Shown: in pieces, positions 43,892 to 53,431 of the stretch
How positions within the stretch are numbered: the stretch's first letter is position 1
How the letters are laid out: each line of letters starts with the position of its first letter
Assembly (NCBI GenBank): GCA_022448315.1
Contig: JAKVCA010000023.1
Location: forward strand, 1-54,578
Length of the DNA stretch: 54,578 nucleotides
Origin: Pirellulaceae bacterium
GTDB lineage: Bacteria > Planctomycetota > Planctomycetia > Pirellulales > Pirellulaceae
Direction: 5' to 3'
Position numbers and translations under genes: made by a program
The notes under the pieces: generated by a model
What the model was told of the DNA's origin: nothing
Databases searched by the model: none
The model's input: only the letters and a program-made list of their open reading frames with translations

Positions 43892-45289
43892 ATGGCGGAA
43901 ATACCTCCTAAAAACCCTGATCGTGAAGCAGAACTCGATGCTGTCATCGCGTCTTATCTTCAACATTCCGACAAAGACCCGGACTTCGACCGGCATGAGT
44001 TCCTGCAGGTTCACGCACAGTTCTCGGCAGAACTTAAAGAGTTGATCGACACGGAAAACATGATCGAAAACATGGCAGGTCCTCGTATCGATCAAGCGAC
44101 CGAAGAGAACGTTGAACCGACCCCACGTTTCGTTGATCAACCCACCATCATACGAAACCGATTACAAGCGGAAGCCGCAGCGAACTCAAGCATTGAAAGT
44201 GACCGCCAATCGTCCGAAGATCCATCAATCCGCGAGTTTGGTGATTATATTCTCCTTGAACAAATCGGCCGGGGCGGAATGGGCGTGGTTTACTTGGCGC
44301 AGCAGAAAAGCCTGGATCGCCTCGTGGCTGTTAAGATGATTCGGCGAAGCGGTGAGACGACCGACGACGATATCCGTCGCTTCATCAGTGAAGCTCAAGC
44401 AGCAGCCCGGTTACAACATCCTCATATTGTGGATGTCTTTGAGATCGGAGAAATGGATGGTGAATACTTTTTCTCCATGGAGTTCGTCACCGGCAAAGAT
44501 CTCTCCCGACGCGAGCTGCAAGAAACACTCAACACAAGAAAAATTGCCGAGCATGTCAAGACCGTCGCGTGGGCCATCGAACACGCGCATCGCAATCAGA
44601 TTGTTCACCGCGACCTGAAGCCAGCCAACATCATCATCGACGAATACGACCAGCCACGCGTCACGGACTTTGGTCTCGCCAAAGACACACGACGTACTCA
44701 GCAGCTTGCACAAGAAGGAGCCTCAATTGGAACACCGGCGTATATGTCTCCGGAACAAGTGACGGCTGACGATGACCGAGTAGGTCCTGCCTCGGACATC
44801 TATTCGCTCGGAGCCGTTCTCTACTCACTACTCGCAAAACGGCCACCCTTTCGAAGTCGGTCCGCTTTGGCGACCCTCCGACAAGTCATCCGTGAAAATC
44901 CCATCCTGCCAAGCGACTTGGACCCAACGATCGATCGACGTCTCGAAGCGATCTGCATGAAGTGCCTGAAAAAAGCACCCGAGGAACGCTACACCACAGC
45001 CGCGGCACTCGCAGATGACTTGGATCGATACTTGAGGGATCAGCCCATTGAAGCTGTCCCTTCGAATCCAGTGACGAAGATGGGTTATTGGCTTCGCGAC
45101 GTTCCCCTGATCGCTGCAATCAGTGGAAGATCGGTTCAATCCGCGTCGCTAGGACAACGACTTTTTCAGCTTTTTGTTCCGATCGCCATTTTGCTCAGCA
45201 TATTCATTCTCCGAACCCAAGGCTGTTCGCGGACGCTGACGACAAACCCTCCCACCAGCATTGAATCGTCACGAATCACTGCCCCGTAA
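43892..45289 (+). CDS. membrane-anchored Ser/Thr protein kinase (PknB type)
   Basis: A 465-residue Hanks-type kinase. The N-terminal 110 residues are acidic, including NPDREAELDAVIASYLQHSD, which is typical of kinases paired with ECF sigma factors. The kinase domain spans about 118-385: GRGGMGVVYLAQ (Gly loop), LVAVKMIRR (Lys), HRDLKPANIIIDE (catalytic loop), VTDFGLAKD (DFG) and GTPAYMSPEQ. After it comes a juxtamembrane stretch and one membrane helix (LFQLFVPIAILLSIFILR), then only about 23 residues outside, so it lacks a sensor domain of any size. The ATG at 43892 follows GAGG at 6 bases; a TTG at 43886 is less likely. Confidence 0.93.
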   Translation: MAEIPPKNPDREAELDAVIASYLQHSDKDPDFDRHEFLQVHAQFSAELKELIDTENMIENMAGPRIDQATEENVEPTPRFVDQPTIIRNRLQAEAAANSSIESDRQSSEDPSIREFGDYILLEQIGRGGMGVVYLAQQKSLDRLVAVKMIRRSGETTDDDIRRFISEAQAAARLQHPHIVDVFEIGEMDGEYFFSMEFVTGKDLSRRELQETLNTRKIAEHVKTVAWAIEHAHRNQIVHRDLKPANIIIDEYDQPRVTDFGLAKDTRRTQQLAQEGASIGTPAYMSPEQVTADDDRVGPASDIYSLGAVLYSLLAKRPPFRSRSALATLRQVIRENPILPSDLDPTIDRRLEAICMKCLKKAPEERYTTAAALADDLDRYLRDQPIEAVPSNPVTKMGYWLRDVPLIAAISGRSVQSASLGQRLFQLFVPIAILLSIFILRTQGCSRTLTTNPPTSIESSRITAP

Positions 45290-45341
45290 CTTGACGACAG
45301 GGTCGAGAGAATCCGTGGTTTGAGGTGAAGTGCGACCCGTC

Positions 45342-47051
45342 TTACTTTTCCCCAGAAATCAATTCGGCAATATTTCGTACATGGTCGCAAACGCGTGAGT
45401 AAGCATTGAGCGCCGCCAGAAAGGCAACACTGATCTGTGGGTCGATCTGCACAGAGGAGAGTGTTTCCATATGTTGACGTCGCATGCTCTTGATGCGATC
45501 ACGGATCCGTTTGTTGAGAGTGTCCACCGGTTTCATGATCGCCTGGTTGTCTTGTCGCAGCGCCGTATCGACACTTTTGATCAACTGATTCACCAGTTGA
45601 TGGAGTTCGGCGATCTCCGTACGTTGTTCAGGCAGGTAACCCAGGTTCGCTCTTCGCAACTTTCGATCGAACTTCTCCAGGTCAGCCACATAATCACTGA
45701 CGGACTCGTATTCGTCCGCCATACGTATCTGGCGGCGAGCCTCCTCGGTGACGTCAAAAGAGACTTCGGCCGATAACAGTTTCGTGATGAACGCTGAAAC
45801 TTCATCCTGAACCGAGTCCAAGACAAGTTCGCGTTGTTTGATCCGGTCGATTAGAGCAGGATCCTGCGTTTCCTGTTCGTTTAATGTTTGAAGCCAATCC
45901 ATCATTTTGAGGCAACCTCCGGACATCTTCTCGATTTCCTTCTTGGATTGCTCAATTGCCATGTAGGGCGTCTCAAGCATTCGCATATCGAGGTCCGATA
46001 ACTGGGGCTTCTCCTTATGAGGCTTATCGGGAACCAGTCGCTGCATCATCGTGACAAAAAATGGCAGGAACGGCAGAAAGAGGAGCGCATTCACCACATT
46101 GAAAATCGTGTGCGTCGCGGCGATCGTCGTGGTCGTGTTGAACTCTTCTTTACCGTCAGCGATCTGAACCGCAGTAACATCATCCCCAATAATCCATTGC
46201 ACAAGATCGATGTACCAGTGAAAAATCGCGGTGATCCAGAGAACTCCAACCAGATTGAAAATGATGTGAAAGTATGCGGCTCGCCGAGCGTTGGTCGTCG
46301 CTCCTAGTGAAGCCAAATAGGCCGTGATGGTCGTGCCGATGTTCTCACCCAACACCAGAGCCGCTGCGGTTTCATACGTGATGACTCCTTGCGACGCCAA
46401 AGAGATGGTAATCCCCAGCGTTGCCGACGAAGATTGCACGATGGTCGTCAGAAAGCATCCGACAAGCGCACATCCAAGAATGCCCGGGTAGTTACTTGCT
46501 GTGAAACTTTTGAACCAACTCTCAAAACCCTCCATCTCCTTGATGACACTGCAGCCATCTTTCATCAACTCCAATCCGAAGAACACCATGCCAACGCCCA
46601 TGATGGACATCGACCAATAACGCCATCGCTGGTCTCTTGAAAACAGGTAGGAAAAAGCAGCCAACCCCAGAATAGGGAGGCCGTATTTCCCCACTTTCAG
46701 AACGAGGATCCACCCGGTAATGGTGGTTCCGATATTCGCGCCCATGATGACGCCAAGGGCCTGACTGAGTTGCATGACCCCGCTATTGACGAATCCCACG
46801 ACCATAACCGTCGTGATCGAACTGGATTGAACCACACAGGTGACAAAGATCCCAACTCCCGTCGCCAAATAACGGTGGCTCGTGACCCAGCTGATCAAGG
46901 TTCGCAGCCTTGCCCCCGCCACCGCCTGCATGCCGTCGGACATGGACTTCATGCCCAATAGAAAGATCCCGAGGCCTCCGACAAGAGGAAATAACAACTG
47001 GGTCAGCGTTTGCAGGCTGAAATCCAAATCACCATCCTCAGGCCGATGCAT
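45342..47051 (-). CDS. Na/Pi cotransporter family protein with PhoU-like tail
   Basis: A 569-residue protein. The membrane part covers about 1-330 with repeated QSSS motifs: VQSSSITTVMVVGFVNSGVM and VQSSSATLGITISLASQG, each followed by a conserved GANIGTTIT or GENIGTTIT segment. These are the inverted-repeat signatures of the NptA/PNaS family, which moves phosphate with sodium. From about residue 360 to the end it is a soluble helical PhoU-like domain (EFSVDVTEEARRQIRMADEY region), as in YjbB-type proteins. It is convergent with the kinase gene and divergent from the SDR gene. Direction of transport (uptake or export) cannot be inferred. Confidence 0.9.
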   Translation of the reverse strand: MHRPEDGDLDFSLQTLTQLLFPLVGGLGIFLLGMKSMSDGMQAVAGARLRTLISWVTSHRYLATGVGIFVTCVVQSSSITTVMVVGFVNSGVMQLSQALGVIMGANIGTTITGWILVLKVGKYGLPILGLAAFSYLFSRDQRWRYWSMSIMGVGMVFFGLELMKDGCSVIKEMEGFESWFKSFTASNYPGILGCALVGCFLTTIVQSSSATLGITISLASQGVITYETAAALVLGENIGTTITAYLASLGATTNARRAAYFHIIFNLVGVLWITAIFHWYIDLVQWIIGDDVTAVQIADGKEEFNTTTTIAATHTIFNVVNALLFLPFLPFFVTMMQRLVPDKPHKEKPQLSDLDMRMLETPYMAIEQSKKEIEKMSGGCLKMMDWLQTLNEQETQDPALIDRIKQRELVLDSVQDEVSAFITKLLSAEVSFDVTEEARRQIRMADEYESVSDYVADLEKFDRKLRRANLGYLPEQRTEIAELHQLVNQLIKSVDTALRQDNQAIMKPVDTLNKRIRDRIKSMRRQHMETLSSVQIDPQISVAFLAALNAYSRVCDHVRNIAELISGEK

Positions 47052-47289
47052 ATGTTAAGAAAATGCGAATTTTTGATGAAGGTAGAATTGTATCGGTGAG
47101 AAAGCCATGTGCAAGCTCGTCTTGTGTCTTTCGAAATCGCAGACTCCATCAAACCTGAGGAATCGCCACACTCAGTTGCCGAATTGCTTTAAAACCATCA
47201 CAATCTTGAGTTCTCCGTTTCGTTTCAGATCCGTCGGGATACCGTCGCGTCTGCGGTTTCAAACTCTGATACCCAATTTTTCACCTCCC

Positions 47290-48102
47290 ATGACCCATTC
47301 CTTATTCGATTTAAATGAAAATGTAGCGATTGTTGTTGGGGGAACCGGGGTGCTTGGCGGAGGTATGGCCGAAGCGCTTGCGAACGCGGGTGCAAAGGTC
47401 GCCGTTTTAGGCCGAAACGAAGAGCGAGGGCAAAAACGGGTAGCGTCGATTCAGTCGCAGGGAGGTCAAGCCTGTTTCGTGGCCGCAGATGCCAGCAACA
47501 TCAGCTCCCTCCAGGCCGCCCGCGATTCACTCGTTTCACAATGGGGCCCCGCCAGCATCCTTGTGAATGCTGCCGGAGGAAATCGCCCTGATGCCACACT
47601 CCCCCCGGGCTCAAATTTCTGCGAACTTCCTGTCGAAGCCTGGAATGACGTCTTTGACCTGAATCTTGTCGGTGGCTCGTTGTTACCCAGTCAGGTATTT
47701 GGCGAAGCCATGGTGGATGCCAAAGCAGGCAGCATCATCAATATCGCCTCCATGGCCGGAATGACGCCGTTATCAAGAGTCGTCGCCTACTCCGCTGCAA
47801 AAGCAGCAGTGATCAACCTAACTCGCTTCCTGGCTCGGGAATGGGCGACCTCGGGCGTCCGCGTGAATGCAATCAGCCCTGGATTTTTTCCCGCGGACCA
47901 AAATCGCGCTTTGCTTTTCAATGATGACGGAACGTACACCGAACGCGGCCAACAGATCATTGGTCACACTCCCATGGAAAGATTCGGCCAGTCCGATGAG
48001 CTTGCAGGAACGGTGATCTGGCTTGCCTGCCAGCGAGCGTCTTCATTCGTTACCGGTCAGAATATTGTGGTCGATGGTGGATTCTCTTCCGTGACCATTT
48101 GA
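47290..48102 (+). CDS. SDR oxidoreductase, probable D-mannonate/fructuronate reductase
   Basis: A 270-residue short-chain dehydrogenase. NVAIVVGGTGVLGGGMAEAL is the cofactor motif, ILVNAAGG the NAG block, SIINIASMAGM the catalytic Ser, and AYSAAKAAVINLTRFLAREW the Tyr-x-x-x-Lys pair. FNDDGTYTERGQQIIGHTPM is an insertion found in the SDR-type fructuronate reductases (UxuB-like). The KDG kinase gene follows 95 bases downstream on the same strand, which supports a hexuronate pathway role: fructuronate to mannonate. A dehydratase is not in the window, so the pathway is incomplete here. I used the ATG at 47290; a longer start at 47107 is unlikely. Confidence 0.85.
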   Translation: MTHSLFDLNENVAIVVGGTGVLGGGMAEALANAGAKVAVLGRNEERGQKRVASIQSQGGQACFVAADASNISSLQAARDSLVSQWGPASILVNAAGGNRPDATLPPGSNFCELPVEAWNDVFDLNLVGGSLLPSQVFGEAMVDAKAGSIINIASMAGMTPLSRVVAYSAAKAAVINLTRFLAREWATSGVRVNAISPGFFPADQNRALLFNDDGTYTERGQQIIGHTPMERFGQSDELAGTVIWLACQRASSFVTGQNIVVDGGFSSVTI

Positions 48103-48197
48103 AACATGCGGTCTCCACACCCGACCGCATCACGTCCATAGTTGCATGCCTGGCATGCCTTGACTCAAAACTCCACTTGCATTGATAAGGAAACCCA

Positions 48198-49283
48198 ATG
48201 TCCGGTTTAGAAGTTCGACAAGATGACTGTGCCCTCGACTTCCTCTCTCTGGGAGCCTTGGTTCACCGTTTGGATCCCGGAACGACCCCCTTTCGCCGGG
48301 CCCGTGCTTTTGACATCCATGTCTCTGGTGGTGAGTACAACGTTGCCGCAAACCTCGCTGACTGCTTTGGATTAACCACAGGTGTCGCCACCGCCATGGT
48401 CAACAACGGGATTGGTGAGTTGGTCCAAGGCCGTGTCCGTGAAATGGGCGTCAAACCGTTTTACAAACACTTCGAGCACGATGGTGTTCGCGGTCCGAAC
48501 ATCGCAACGGTCTACAGCGATCGTGGGCAAGGCGTTCGAGCGCCCGTCGTCTTCTACAACCGAGCCAATGAAGCGGGAGCCATGCTTAAACCGGGTGATT
48601 TCAACTGGCAGGAAATCATGAATGGTGGCGTCCGCTGGTTCCACTCCGGGGGCATTTTCGCCGCGTTGTCGGAAACCACCTCAGAAGTCGTCATCGAAGG
48701 AATGAAAGCCGCAAAAGCTCAGGGCGCGATCAATTCATTCGACCTGAATTACCGGGCGAAACTCTGGGACACCATTGGCGGCCTTGAAAAAGGTCAAGAG
48801 ATGATTGGTCGCATCGTTGAAAATGTCGACGCCCTGATCGGCAATGAAGAGGACCTGCAAAAAGGTCTCGGCATCAAAGGGCCCGATGTGGTTGGTAAGA
48901 AATCCAAGCTGGACACCGATACATTTTTCGACATGATCGAAGAAGCAGTCACCAAGTTCCCCAACATCAAGATGGTCGCAACGACGTTGAGAGAGGTTCA
49001 CTCGACGAACCGTCACGACTGGGCTGCCGTCTTATGGTACGACGGACAGCGATACGTCAGTCCGACGTGCCAGCTCGATGTCCTCGATCGCATCGGCGGC
49101 GGCGACGGATTCGCCTCAGGTCTGATTTATGGCCTGCTGAATGGACGGGCCCCGGAAGAAGCGCTCAAGCTCGGCTGGGCGCACGGTGCATTGCTCACCA
49201 CATTTGCGGGTGATGTCAGCATTGCGAAACTCCCTGAAGTTGAGGCTTTGAAAGAGGGTGGAAGCGCCCGCGTCCAACGTTAG
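48198..49283 (+). CDS. kdgK: PfkB-family carbohydrate kinase, probable KDG kinase
   Basis: A 361-residue ribokinase-fold enzyme. The start FLSLGALVHRLDPGTTPFRR and VSGGEYNVAANLADCFG form the sugar-binding region, and DRIGGGDGFASGLIYGLLNG holds the catalytic Asp and anion hole. The length is longer than the usual 310, with an insertion at about 220-245 (KGLGIKGPDVVGKKSKLDTD). KdgK phosphorylates 2-keto-3-deoxygluconate, the step after mannonate dehydration. Co-location with the SDR reductase supports this assignment over ribokinase or fructokinase. The ATG follows AAGGAAACC. A textbook terminator ends the operon. Confidence 0.82.
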   Translation: MSGLEVRQDDCALDFLSLGALVHRLDPGTTPFRRARAFDIHVSGGEYNVAANLADCFGLTTGVATAMVNNGIGELVQGRVREMGVKPFYKHFEHDGVRGPNIATVYSDRGQGVRAPVVFYNRANEAGAMLKPGDFNWQEIMNGGVRWFHSGGIFAALSETTSEVVIEGMKAAKAQGAINSFDLNYRAKLWDTIGGLEKGQEMIGRIVENVDALIGNEEDLQKGLGIKGPDVVGKKSKLDTDTFFDMIEEAVTKFPNIKMVATTLREVHSTNRHDWAAVLWYDGQRYVSPTCQLDVLDRIGGGDGFASGLIYGLLNGRAPEEALKLGWAHGALLTTFAGDVSIAKLPEVEALKEGGSARVQR

Positions 49284-49309
49284 TTGCACGCCGGTGTACC
49301 GGGCCATTC

Positions 49310-49345
49310 AACGACGTTGCGAGCGGATTCGCAACGTCGTTTTTT
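49310..49345 (+). terminator. Rho-independent terminator of the hexuronate operon
   Basis: A perfect 13-bp stem (aacgacgttgcga/tcgcaacgtcgtt) with a 6-base loop is followed by a run of T. It lies 27 bases after the kdgK stop. It is among the strongest terminators in the window. Confidence 0.93.
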
Positions 49346-49406
49346 ATGCATCGTTCTTCATGGATCGCCCCCCGGAGAACTCGCGTGGCCAACCTCGCCA
49401 ATAGAC

Positions 49407-50237
49407 TCAATCCTCGGTCGGCCGGGCAGGATTTGCCCAATGCCCACGATCATCCACGCCGGATACCACGACGCCTTTCCCATTCCATCCCAAACCTGCG
49501 CTGACATCCGCAGCACAATAACGAAGCGTGAGACCGCAGCGCCGACGCTCCGATTGATTCTCCTCAGAACCGTGAAGGAGTAGATCACTATGGATGGACA
49601 TCTGCCCAGCCTTGAGGACATTCTCGATTGGCGCACCGTACTGGTCGACGTCTTCCACGGTTTGGTTCAAAACGTTGTGCTCCTCGGGGCGACTGGGACG
49701 GAAGGTCAAATGCCCGTGCAAATGGGATCCCGACAGGAAACGCATGCACGCATTTTCGGTGCCTGCGTCGTCAATGGCGAGCCAGACCGTGGCGGTTTTC
49801 GTTGGCGATAAAGGCCAGTAACTCGCATCCTGATGCCAGGAAACCCGCTTTCCGTCCCGCGGCATCTTGCAAAAAAAGTGGGCCCCCCATCCGATAAGAT
49901 TTTCGCCCAGCAAGTCGCGAACGCAGGCGACAATTTTGGGCGTATTCAAAAGATCGTAAACGCGACCGTACTTCAGATGCGCAGTACTGATCGAATAACT
50001 GTCCTCCCCCGAAGCCACGACCTTGGCAAGAAGATCATCGAAGTAGGAGCGAATCGAAATCGTCTCCTTTTCGGTAAAGACCGAGATCGGTCGAACAAAG
50101 CCCTGTCGATTGAAATCCCTGACTTGTGACGACGTCAAACAAACAGGTTTTGTGTTTTCGACCGGGTGAAAACCGACCTCTCGCTTGAGACCACCCAGCT
50201 CTTCATCCTCAGGTAAGATTGGATAACTTGGATTCAA
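49407..50237 (-). CDS. phytanoyl-CoA dioxygenase-like Fe(II)/2OG oxygenase
   Basis: A 276-residue protein of the phytanoyl-CoA dioxygenase (PhyH) family. The iron motif is HxD in VSWHQDASYWPL, and the distal His is in MSIHSDLLLHGS, followed by an Arg-rich stretch (SERRRCGLTLRY) that would hold 2-oxoglutarate. The start is TTG at 50237, preceded by CAGGAG at 6 bases, which is the best signal. No signal peptide. The substrate is unknown; bacterial members hydroxylate diverse small molecules. It is convergent with the hexuronate operon. Confidence 0.87.
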   Translation of the reverse strand: MNPSYPILPEDEELGGLKREVGFHPVENTKPVCLTSSQVRDFNRQGFVRPISVFTEKETISIRSYFDDLLAKVVASGEDSYSISTAHLKYGRVYDLLNTPKIVACVRDLLGENLIGWGAHFFCKMPRDGKRVSWHQDASYWPLSPTKTATVWLAIDDAGTENACMRFLSGSHLHGHLTFRPSRPEEHNVLNQTVEDVDQYGAPIENVLKAGQMSIHSDLLLHGSEENQSERRRCGLTLRYCAADVSAGLGWNGKGVVVSGVDDRGHWANPARPTED

Positions 50238-50330
50238 AGTCCACTCCTGCTCTGTCGACTAACGACCTCTGCATTCAGCATCACACTCAACTTCGATCGA
50301 CGCATATTTCCAGCTTGATCAACCTATGCT

Positions 50331-50825
50331 TCACCGGAACAGCTGCGTGGAAAAATCTTCTGCCGCCCTCTTGGCCTCGTCAGGTACGACGCCGGCCTCC
50401 CGCATGCACGCGTAGATGGCTCCACGATAGGTCATCTCAAGGTATTTCGCCGTGTCTCGAAAAGGAACCTCGAAACCTTCTGGAAGACTTGGCTTGGTCC
50501 CTGTCGAAAGAAGATAGACGTTCTTTCCCTTGAATGAGACGCCTTCATCGAGAAGATCAGTCAAGCGATCAAAAAACACTTTCATACGTCCGCTCATGGC
50601 ATACCAATAAACCGGGGTCGCCAGCAATAGATTCGAATGCGATTTCATTTGGGTCGTCATCATTGCGAACCCGTCACGATCACTCGGCATGTCGTATTCG
50701 TAATGGCCCAATTCATGGTCACATAGATCGATCACCGTTGCGGGTCCATTCGCGAGGACGAGGTCTAAAAAAGTTCTGGTATTCCCATCCGATCTCGCGC
50801 TACCCAAGATCACGAGTGTTGACAT
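50331..50825 (-). CDS. flavodoxin-like NAD(P)H-dependent FMN reductase
   Basis: A 164-residue protein of the flavodoxin-like fold. The FMN phosphate loop is VILGSARSDGNTRTFLD, and LLLATPVYWYAMSGRMKVFF is the second flavin-binding block. DRLTDLL follows, as in NADPH-dependent FMN reductases and related quinone reductases. It lies 93 bases upstream (in coding order) of the dioxygenase gene on the same strand, so it could supply reducing power, but the two need not be linked. Confidence 0.87.
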   Translation of the reverse strand: MSTLVILGSARSDGNTRTFLDLVLANGPATVIDLCDHELGHYEYDMPSDRDGFAMMTTQMKSHSNLLLATPVYWYAMSGRMKVFFDRLTDLLDEGVSFKGKNVYLLSTGTKPSLPEGFEVPFRDTAKYLEMTYRGAIYACMREAGVVPDEAKRAAEDFSTQLFR

Positions 50826-50969
50826 GATGCCCTCCCATCCGACTGGCTTTTACAAAAAACTTACACACCGAGAATCCTTCCCTTTTCTGGTGATTGGACT
50901 CGAGTTTGCTTTCCCTAGGACGCAAGCACGGGCTATGAGATCCAAGCCAAACAGCCAGACGGTGATACG

Positions 50970-51254
50970 TTGACCTACCAGGTAAAATTTGGCAGTGGGA
51001 AACGATTCGAACAATTCACCGCCTCTGACCCTGTGTCCAAATCGTTCGTCTACCTTACATGGAATCGCAGAGAACCCGCGCCTGAACCCGTCAGTACCAT
51101 TTTTGATCACACCACAGGAAAAACGATTCCTCTTTACAAGTTCCCCGAAGCAGAGCATCCGCTGCCGGTGATCCCTTCCATGGAAGAGATGCTAGTGTGT
51201 CCATTGACGGGTGATCACGCATTCAAGGCCACCCGAAGAATTGCTTCCGACTGA
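50970..51254 (+). CDS. conserved-looking small protein with doubtful start
   Basis: A 94-residue protein with a coherent, soluble sequence (FGSGKRFEQFTASDPVSKSF, FDHTTGKTIPLYKFPEAEHP, MLVCPLTGDHAFKATRR). I do not recognise the family with certainty. The reading frame is open for another 17 codons upstream (to a TAG at 50916-50918), and that extra part is also protein-like (GYEIQAKQPDGDTLTYQVKF joins it to the start), but contains no ATG, GTG or other good start. The TTG at 50970 is therefore a guess. The gene may be 5'-damaged or start with a rare codon. It is divergent from the FMN reductase gene and convergent with the S4 gene. Confidence 0.5.
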   Translation: MTYQVKFGSGKRFEQFTASDPVSKSFVYLTWNRREPAPEPVSTIFDHTTGKTIPLYKFPEAEHPLPVIPSMEEMLVCPLTGDHAFKATRRIASD

Positions 51255-51258
51255 GCGT

Positions 51259-51498
51259 TCATTCAGGGTGGGGATCCTCGTGGATTTCTACCTGAAAAAG
51301 TTCACCCGCAACTTCAACCTGATCCCCCGGAGCCAGTTTTTTTCGGCGACGGGTCTCGACCTCGCCATTCACAAGAACCTCGCCTCCCTGAATCAGTTGC
51401 TTGGCCTGTCCGCCAGTGCCAACCACGCCGCATAACTTGATGAACTGATCCAGAGTAAGCGGGAAAGGCGCCTCACCTTGAGGTTCCAGAGAATTCAC
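51259..51498 (-). CDS. S4-domain RNA-binding protein (YbcJ-like)
   Basis: A 79-residue protein made almost wholly of an S4 domain: FIKLCGVVGTGGQAKQLIQG, EVLVNGEVETRRRKKLAPGD, QVEVAGE. This is the layout of YbcJ/YaaA-type small RNA-binding proteins that attach to rRNA or tRNA. The start is GTG at 51498, after AAGG. It ends 4 bases from the convergent small gene. Confidence 0.88.
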   Translation of the reverse strand: MNSLEPQGEAPFPLTLDQFIKLCGVVGTGGQAKQLIQGGEVLVNGEVETRRRKKLAPGDQVEVAGELFQVEIHEDPHPE

Positions 51499-51663
51499 AG
51501 CCTTAAAATCCTTTTCAGTGAATGATCATGTTTCGGAGTCGCTGAACCTGAACCATCGTCCCAACGTCAGGTGACACCTTGAGGTGAATACGAGCCCAAC
51601 CTTTTCGGGTCACCCGTCATCACAGGGGAGCAGGTCTCAGGGGTACGTGTCGGTTCAACACCT

Positions 51664-53058
51664 TTACACCAAGTTCCAACCCTCACGGTACTTTCTGCGA
51701 ATCAAAGGTTCCGCTTCCGGGGCATTTGGGCATTGTAGATTTTCGGCGTCCCACTCCAGTTTTTTACCGACGCGATACGAGACATTACCAAGGTGATTGG
51801 CTTCGGTCAGCAACCCGGCATATTCAAAGTTGCAAGTCGTTGGCGATCCCGTCTTGCAGGCGTGAATCCATTCCGCGTGATGGCCTTTGGACTTCGCAAT
51901 GTAGGGCTCCGGGCGTTCGAAATCCTGATACTGTTCTTCAGGGAGCAGGGTGTGCTTTCCATAGTCCGAAAGCAGCATTCCCTTATCGCCAACAAACAAG
52001 ACACCACTTCCCCATTGTGGAATCTTTTTCTCTTTCCAAAGCGCGGGTTTGTTTGCTCCCTGATACCACGTCATATTCACGGCGGGACGATCGCCGCGTG
52101 GTCCAAATTCATAAGTTGCCTGCATCGAGGCAGGTGCAATTTCAGGATGAGGCGCCGGGCCTGAAGCTTCAATGGTTTTCGGGAAATCAAGATCCAATGC
52201 CCAAAAAGGCAGATCATTCCAGTGGCTTCCCAAGTCAGACATGGTTCCGTTACCGAAGTCCCACCAGCGATACCATTTGGGGCCGGGGAAATAAATATTG
52301 TTGAACGCTCTTTTAGGCGCCGGCCCCAACCACAAATCCCAATTCAGATTCGCGGGTATCGGATCTGATTTCGTCGGTCGCTCATGGGAATAGACAATGT
52401 CACCGTTGCTCTTTGCCGCCGCCACGGTGGACTGCCAACCCCATGCTCGGGAGACCCAGACGTGAACCTCCGAAACACGACCGATCGCCCCAGTCTGGAT
52501 CAATTCGACCACTCGCCGGTAATTGTCTCCCGCATGAATCTGTGTCCCCATCTGAGTTGCAACTTGATGTTTGCCAGCTGCCTCACGGATCACTCTGGCT
52601 TCCCAGACGTTGTGCGTGAGCGGTTTTTCACAGTAAACATGTTTGTCAAGCTGAAGTGCCGCGAGGGTGGCAAACGCGTGCGTATGTTCACATGTACTGA
52701 CGACGACGGCATCGAATTGACGCTCCTGATCAAACAGCTTGCGAAAATCTTGGTACTTCCGAGCCTGTCCATGTCTTTCGCCCGCGCGATTCAAATTGGA
52801 TTCGTTCACATCACACAGTGCGACGATGTTCTCGGATTGCACTGAAGCGAGATTCGCACCTCCTCGTCCTCCTGATCCAATAATTGCGATATCGAGTTTT
52901 TCATTCAGATTGGAACCGCGCAAAAAGGCAGGAGCTCCAAGCAGAATACCACTGGCCGCCGCACTTCCCAGAAAGTCGCGGCGGTTAAAAGATCGGTTCG
53001 CGATCGCCGACGCATTTTTGCCTTTTGATTTGACCGTCTTCTTTGACTCGCTCGACAT
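51664..53058 (-). CDS. Tat-exported Gfo/Idh/MocA family oxidoreductase
   Basis: A 464-residue protein. A Tat signal is present ([20 protein letters not shown]). The Rossmann fold starts [19 protein letters not shown], with VALCDVNES as the second strand. The EKP motif is intact: [40 protein letters not shown] carries the C-terminal catalytic Asp/His. It is a paralogue of the other Tat oxidoreductase here (34901-36238), sharing the same layout and the closing RKYREGW/HRQYREGW type end. The ATG at 53058 follows GGAG at 7 bases. It is a single gene, and the substrate is unknown. Confidence 0.9.
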   Translation of the reverse strand: MSSESKKTVKSKGKNASAIANRSFNRRDFLGSAAASGILLGAPAFLRGSNLNEKLDIAIIGSGGRGGANLASVQSENIVALCDVNESNLNRAGERHGQARKYQDFRKLFDQERQFDAVVVSTCEHTHAFATLAALQLDKHVYCEKPLTHNVWEARVIREAAGKHQVATQMGTQIHAGDNYRRVVELIQTGAIGRVSEVHVWVSRAWGWQSTVAAAKSNGDIVYSHERPTKSDPIPANLNWDLWLGPAPKRAFNNIYFPGPKWYRWWDFGNGTMSDLGSHWNDLPFWALDLDFPKTIEASGPAPHPEIAPASMQATYEFGPRGDRPAVNMTWYQGANKPALWKEKKIPQWGSGVLFVGDKGMLLSDYGKHTLLPEEQYQDFERPEPYIAKSKGHHAEWIHACKTGSPTTCNFEYAGLLTEANHLGNVSYRVGKKLEWDAENLQCPNAPEAEPLIRRKYREGWNLV

Positions 53059-53297
53059 ATCCAAGCTCCAATCCCATGAAAATGCCATACCCGTTGACCA
53101 TGCAAAAGGTTCCCACAGATACCGCTGAAAGGCAAGATTCGCGCCGTGGGATACTCAAGTCTTCAGTCACGATCGGAGCTGACTCGAGAATGAAATCAAT
53201 GCCGCCGACGGACTCAATTTTTCTTGCATGAAACGATTGCAGAAATCGAAATCGCGGTAAGACCTGCTTAAATAGGCAACATGCCTGCTCGACGAAA

Positions 53298-53417
53298 ATG
53301 AAGCGAACCTCTAAGGTGACGACGGCAAAGGAATTCAATCACAAAACTTACGAGCTCGATCCGGATGCCAGCGACCAAGGGATTGAATTGGAAGCAAGGC
53401 CCATGCCTCATTCCTGA
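53298..53417 (+). CDS. possible 39-residue ORF upstream of the flavin reductase gene
   Basis: A short frame starting at an ATG, with product MKRTSKVTTAKEFNHKTYEL followed by an acidic second half. It ends 14 bases before the flavin-reductase start codon and sits on the same strand. The composition looks protein-like (basic start, acidic middle), but no clear ribosome site precedes it. It could be a small protein, a leader peptide or chance. Reported with low confidence. Confidence 0.3.
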   Translation: MKRTSKVTTAKEFNHKTYELDPDASDQGIELEARPMPHS

Positions 53418-53431
53418 GACGGTTTTTCACC

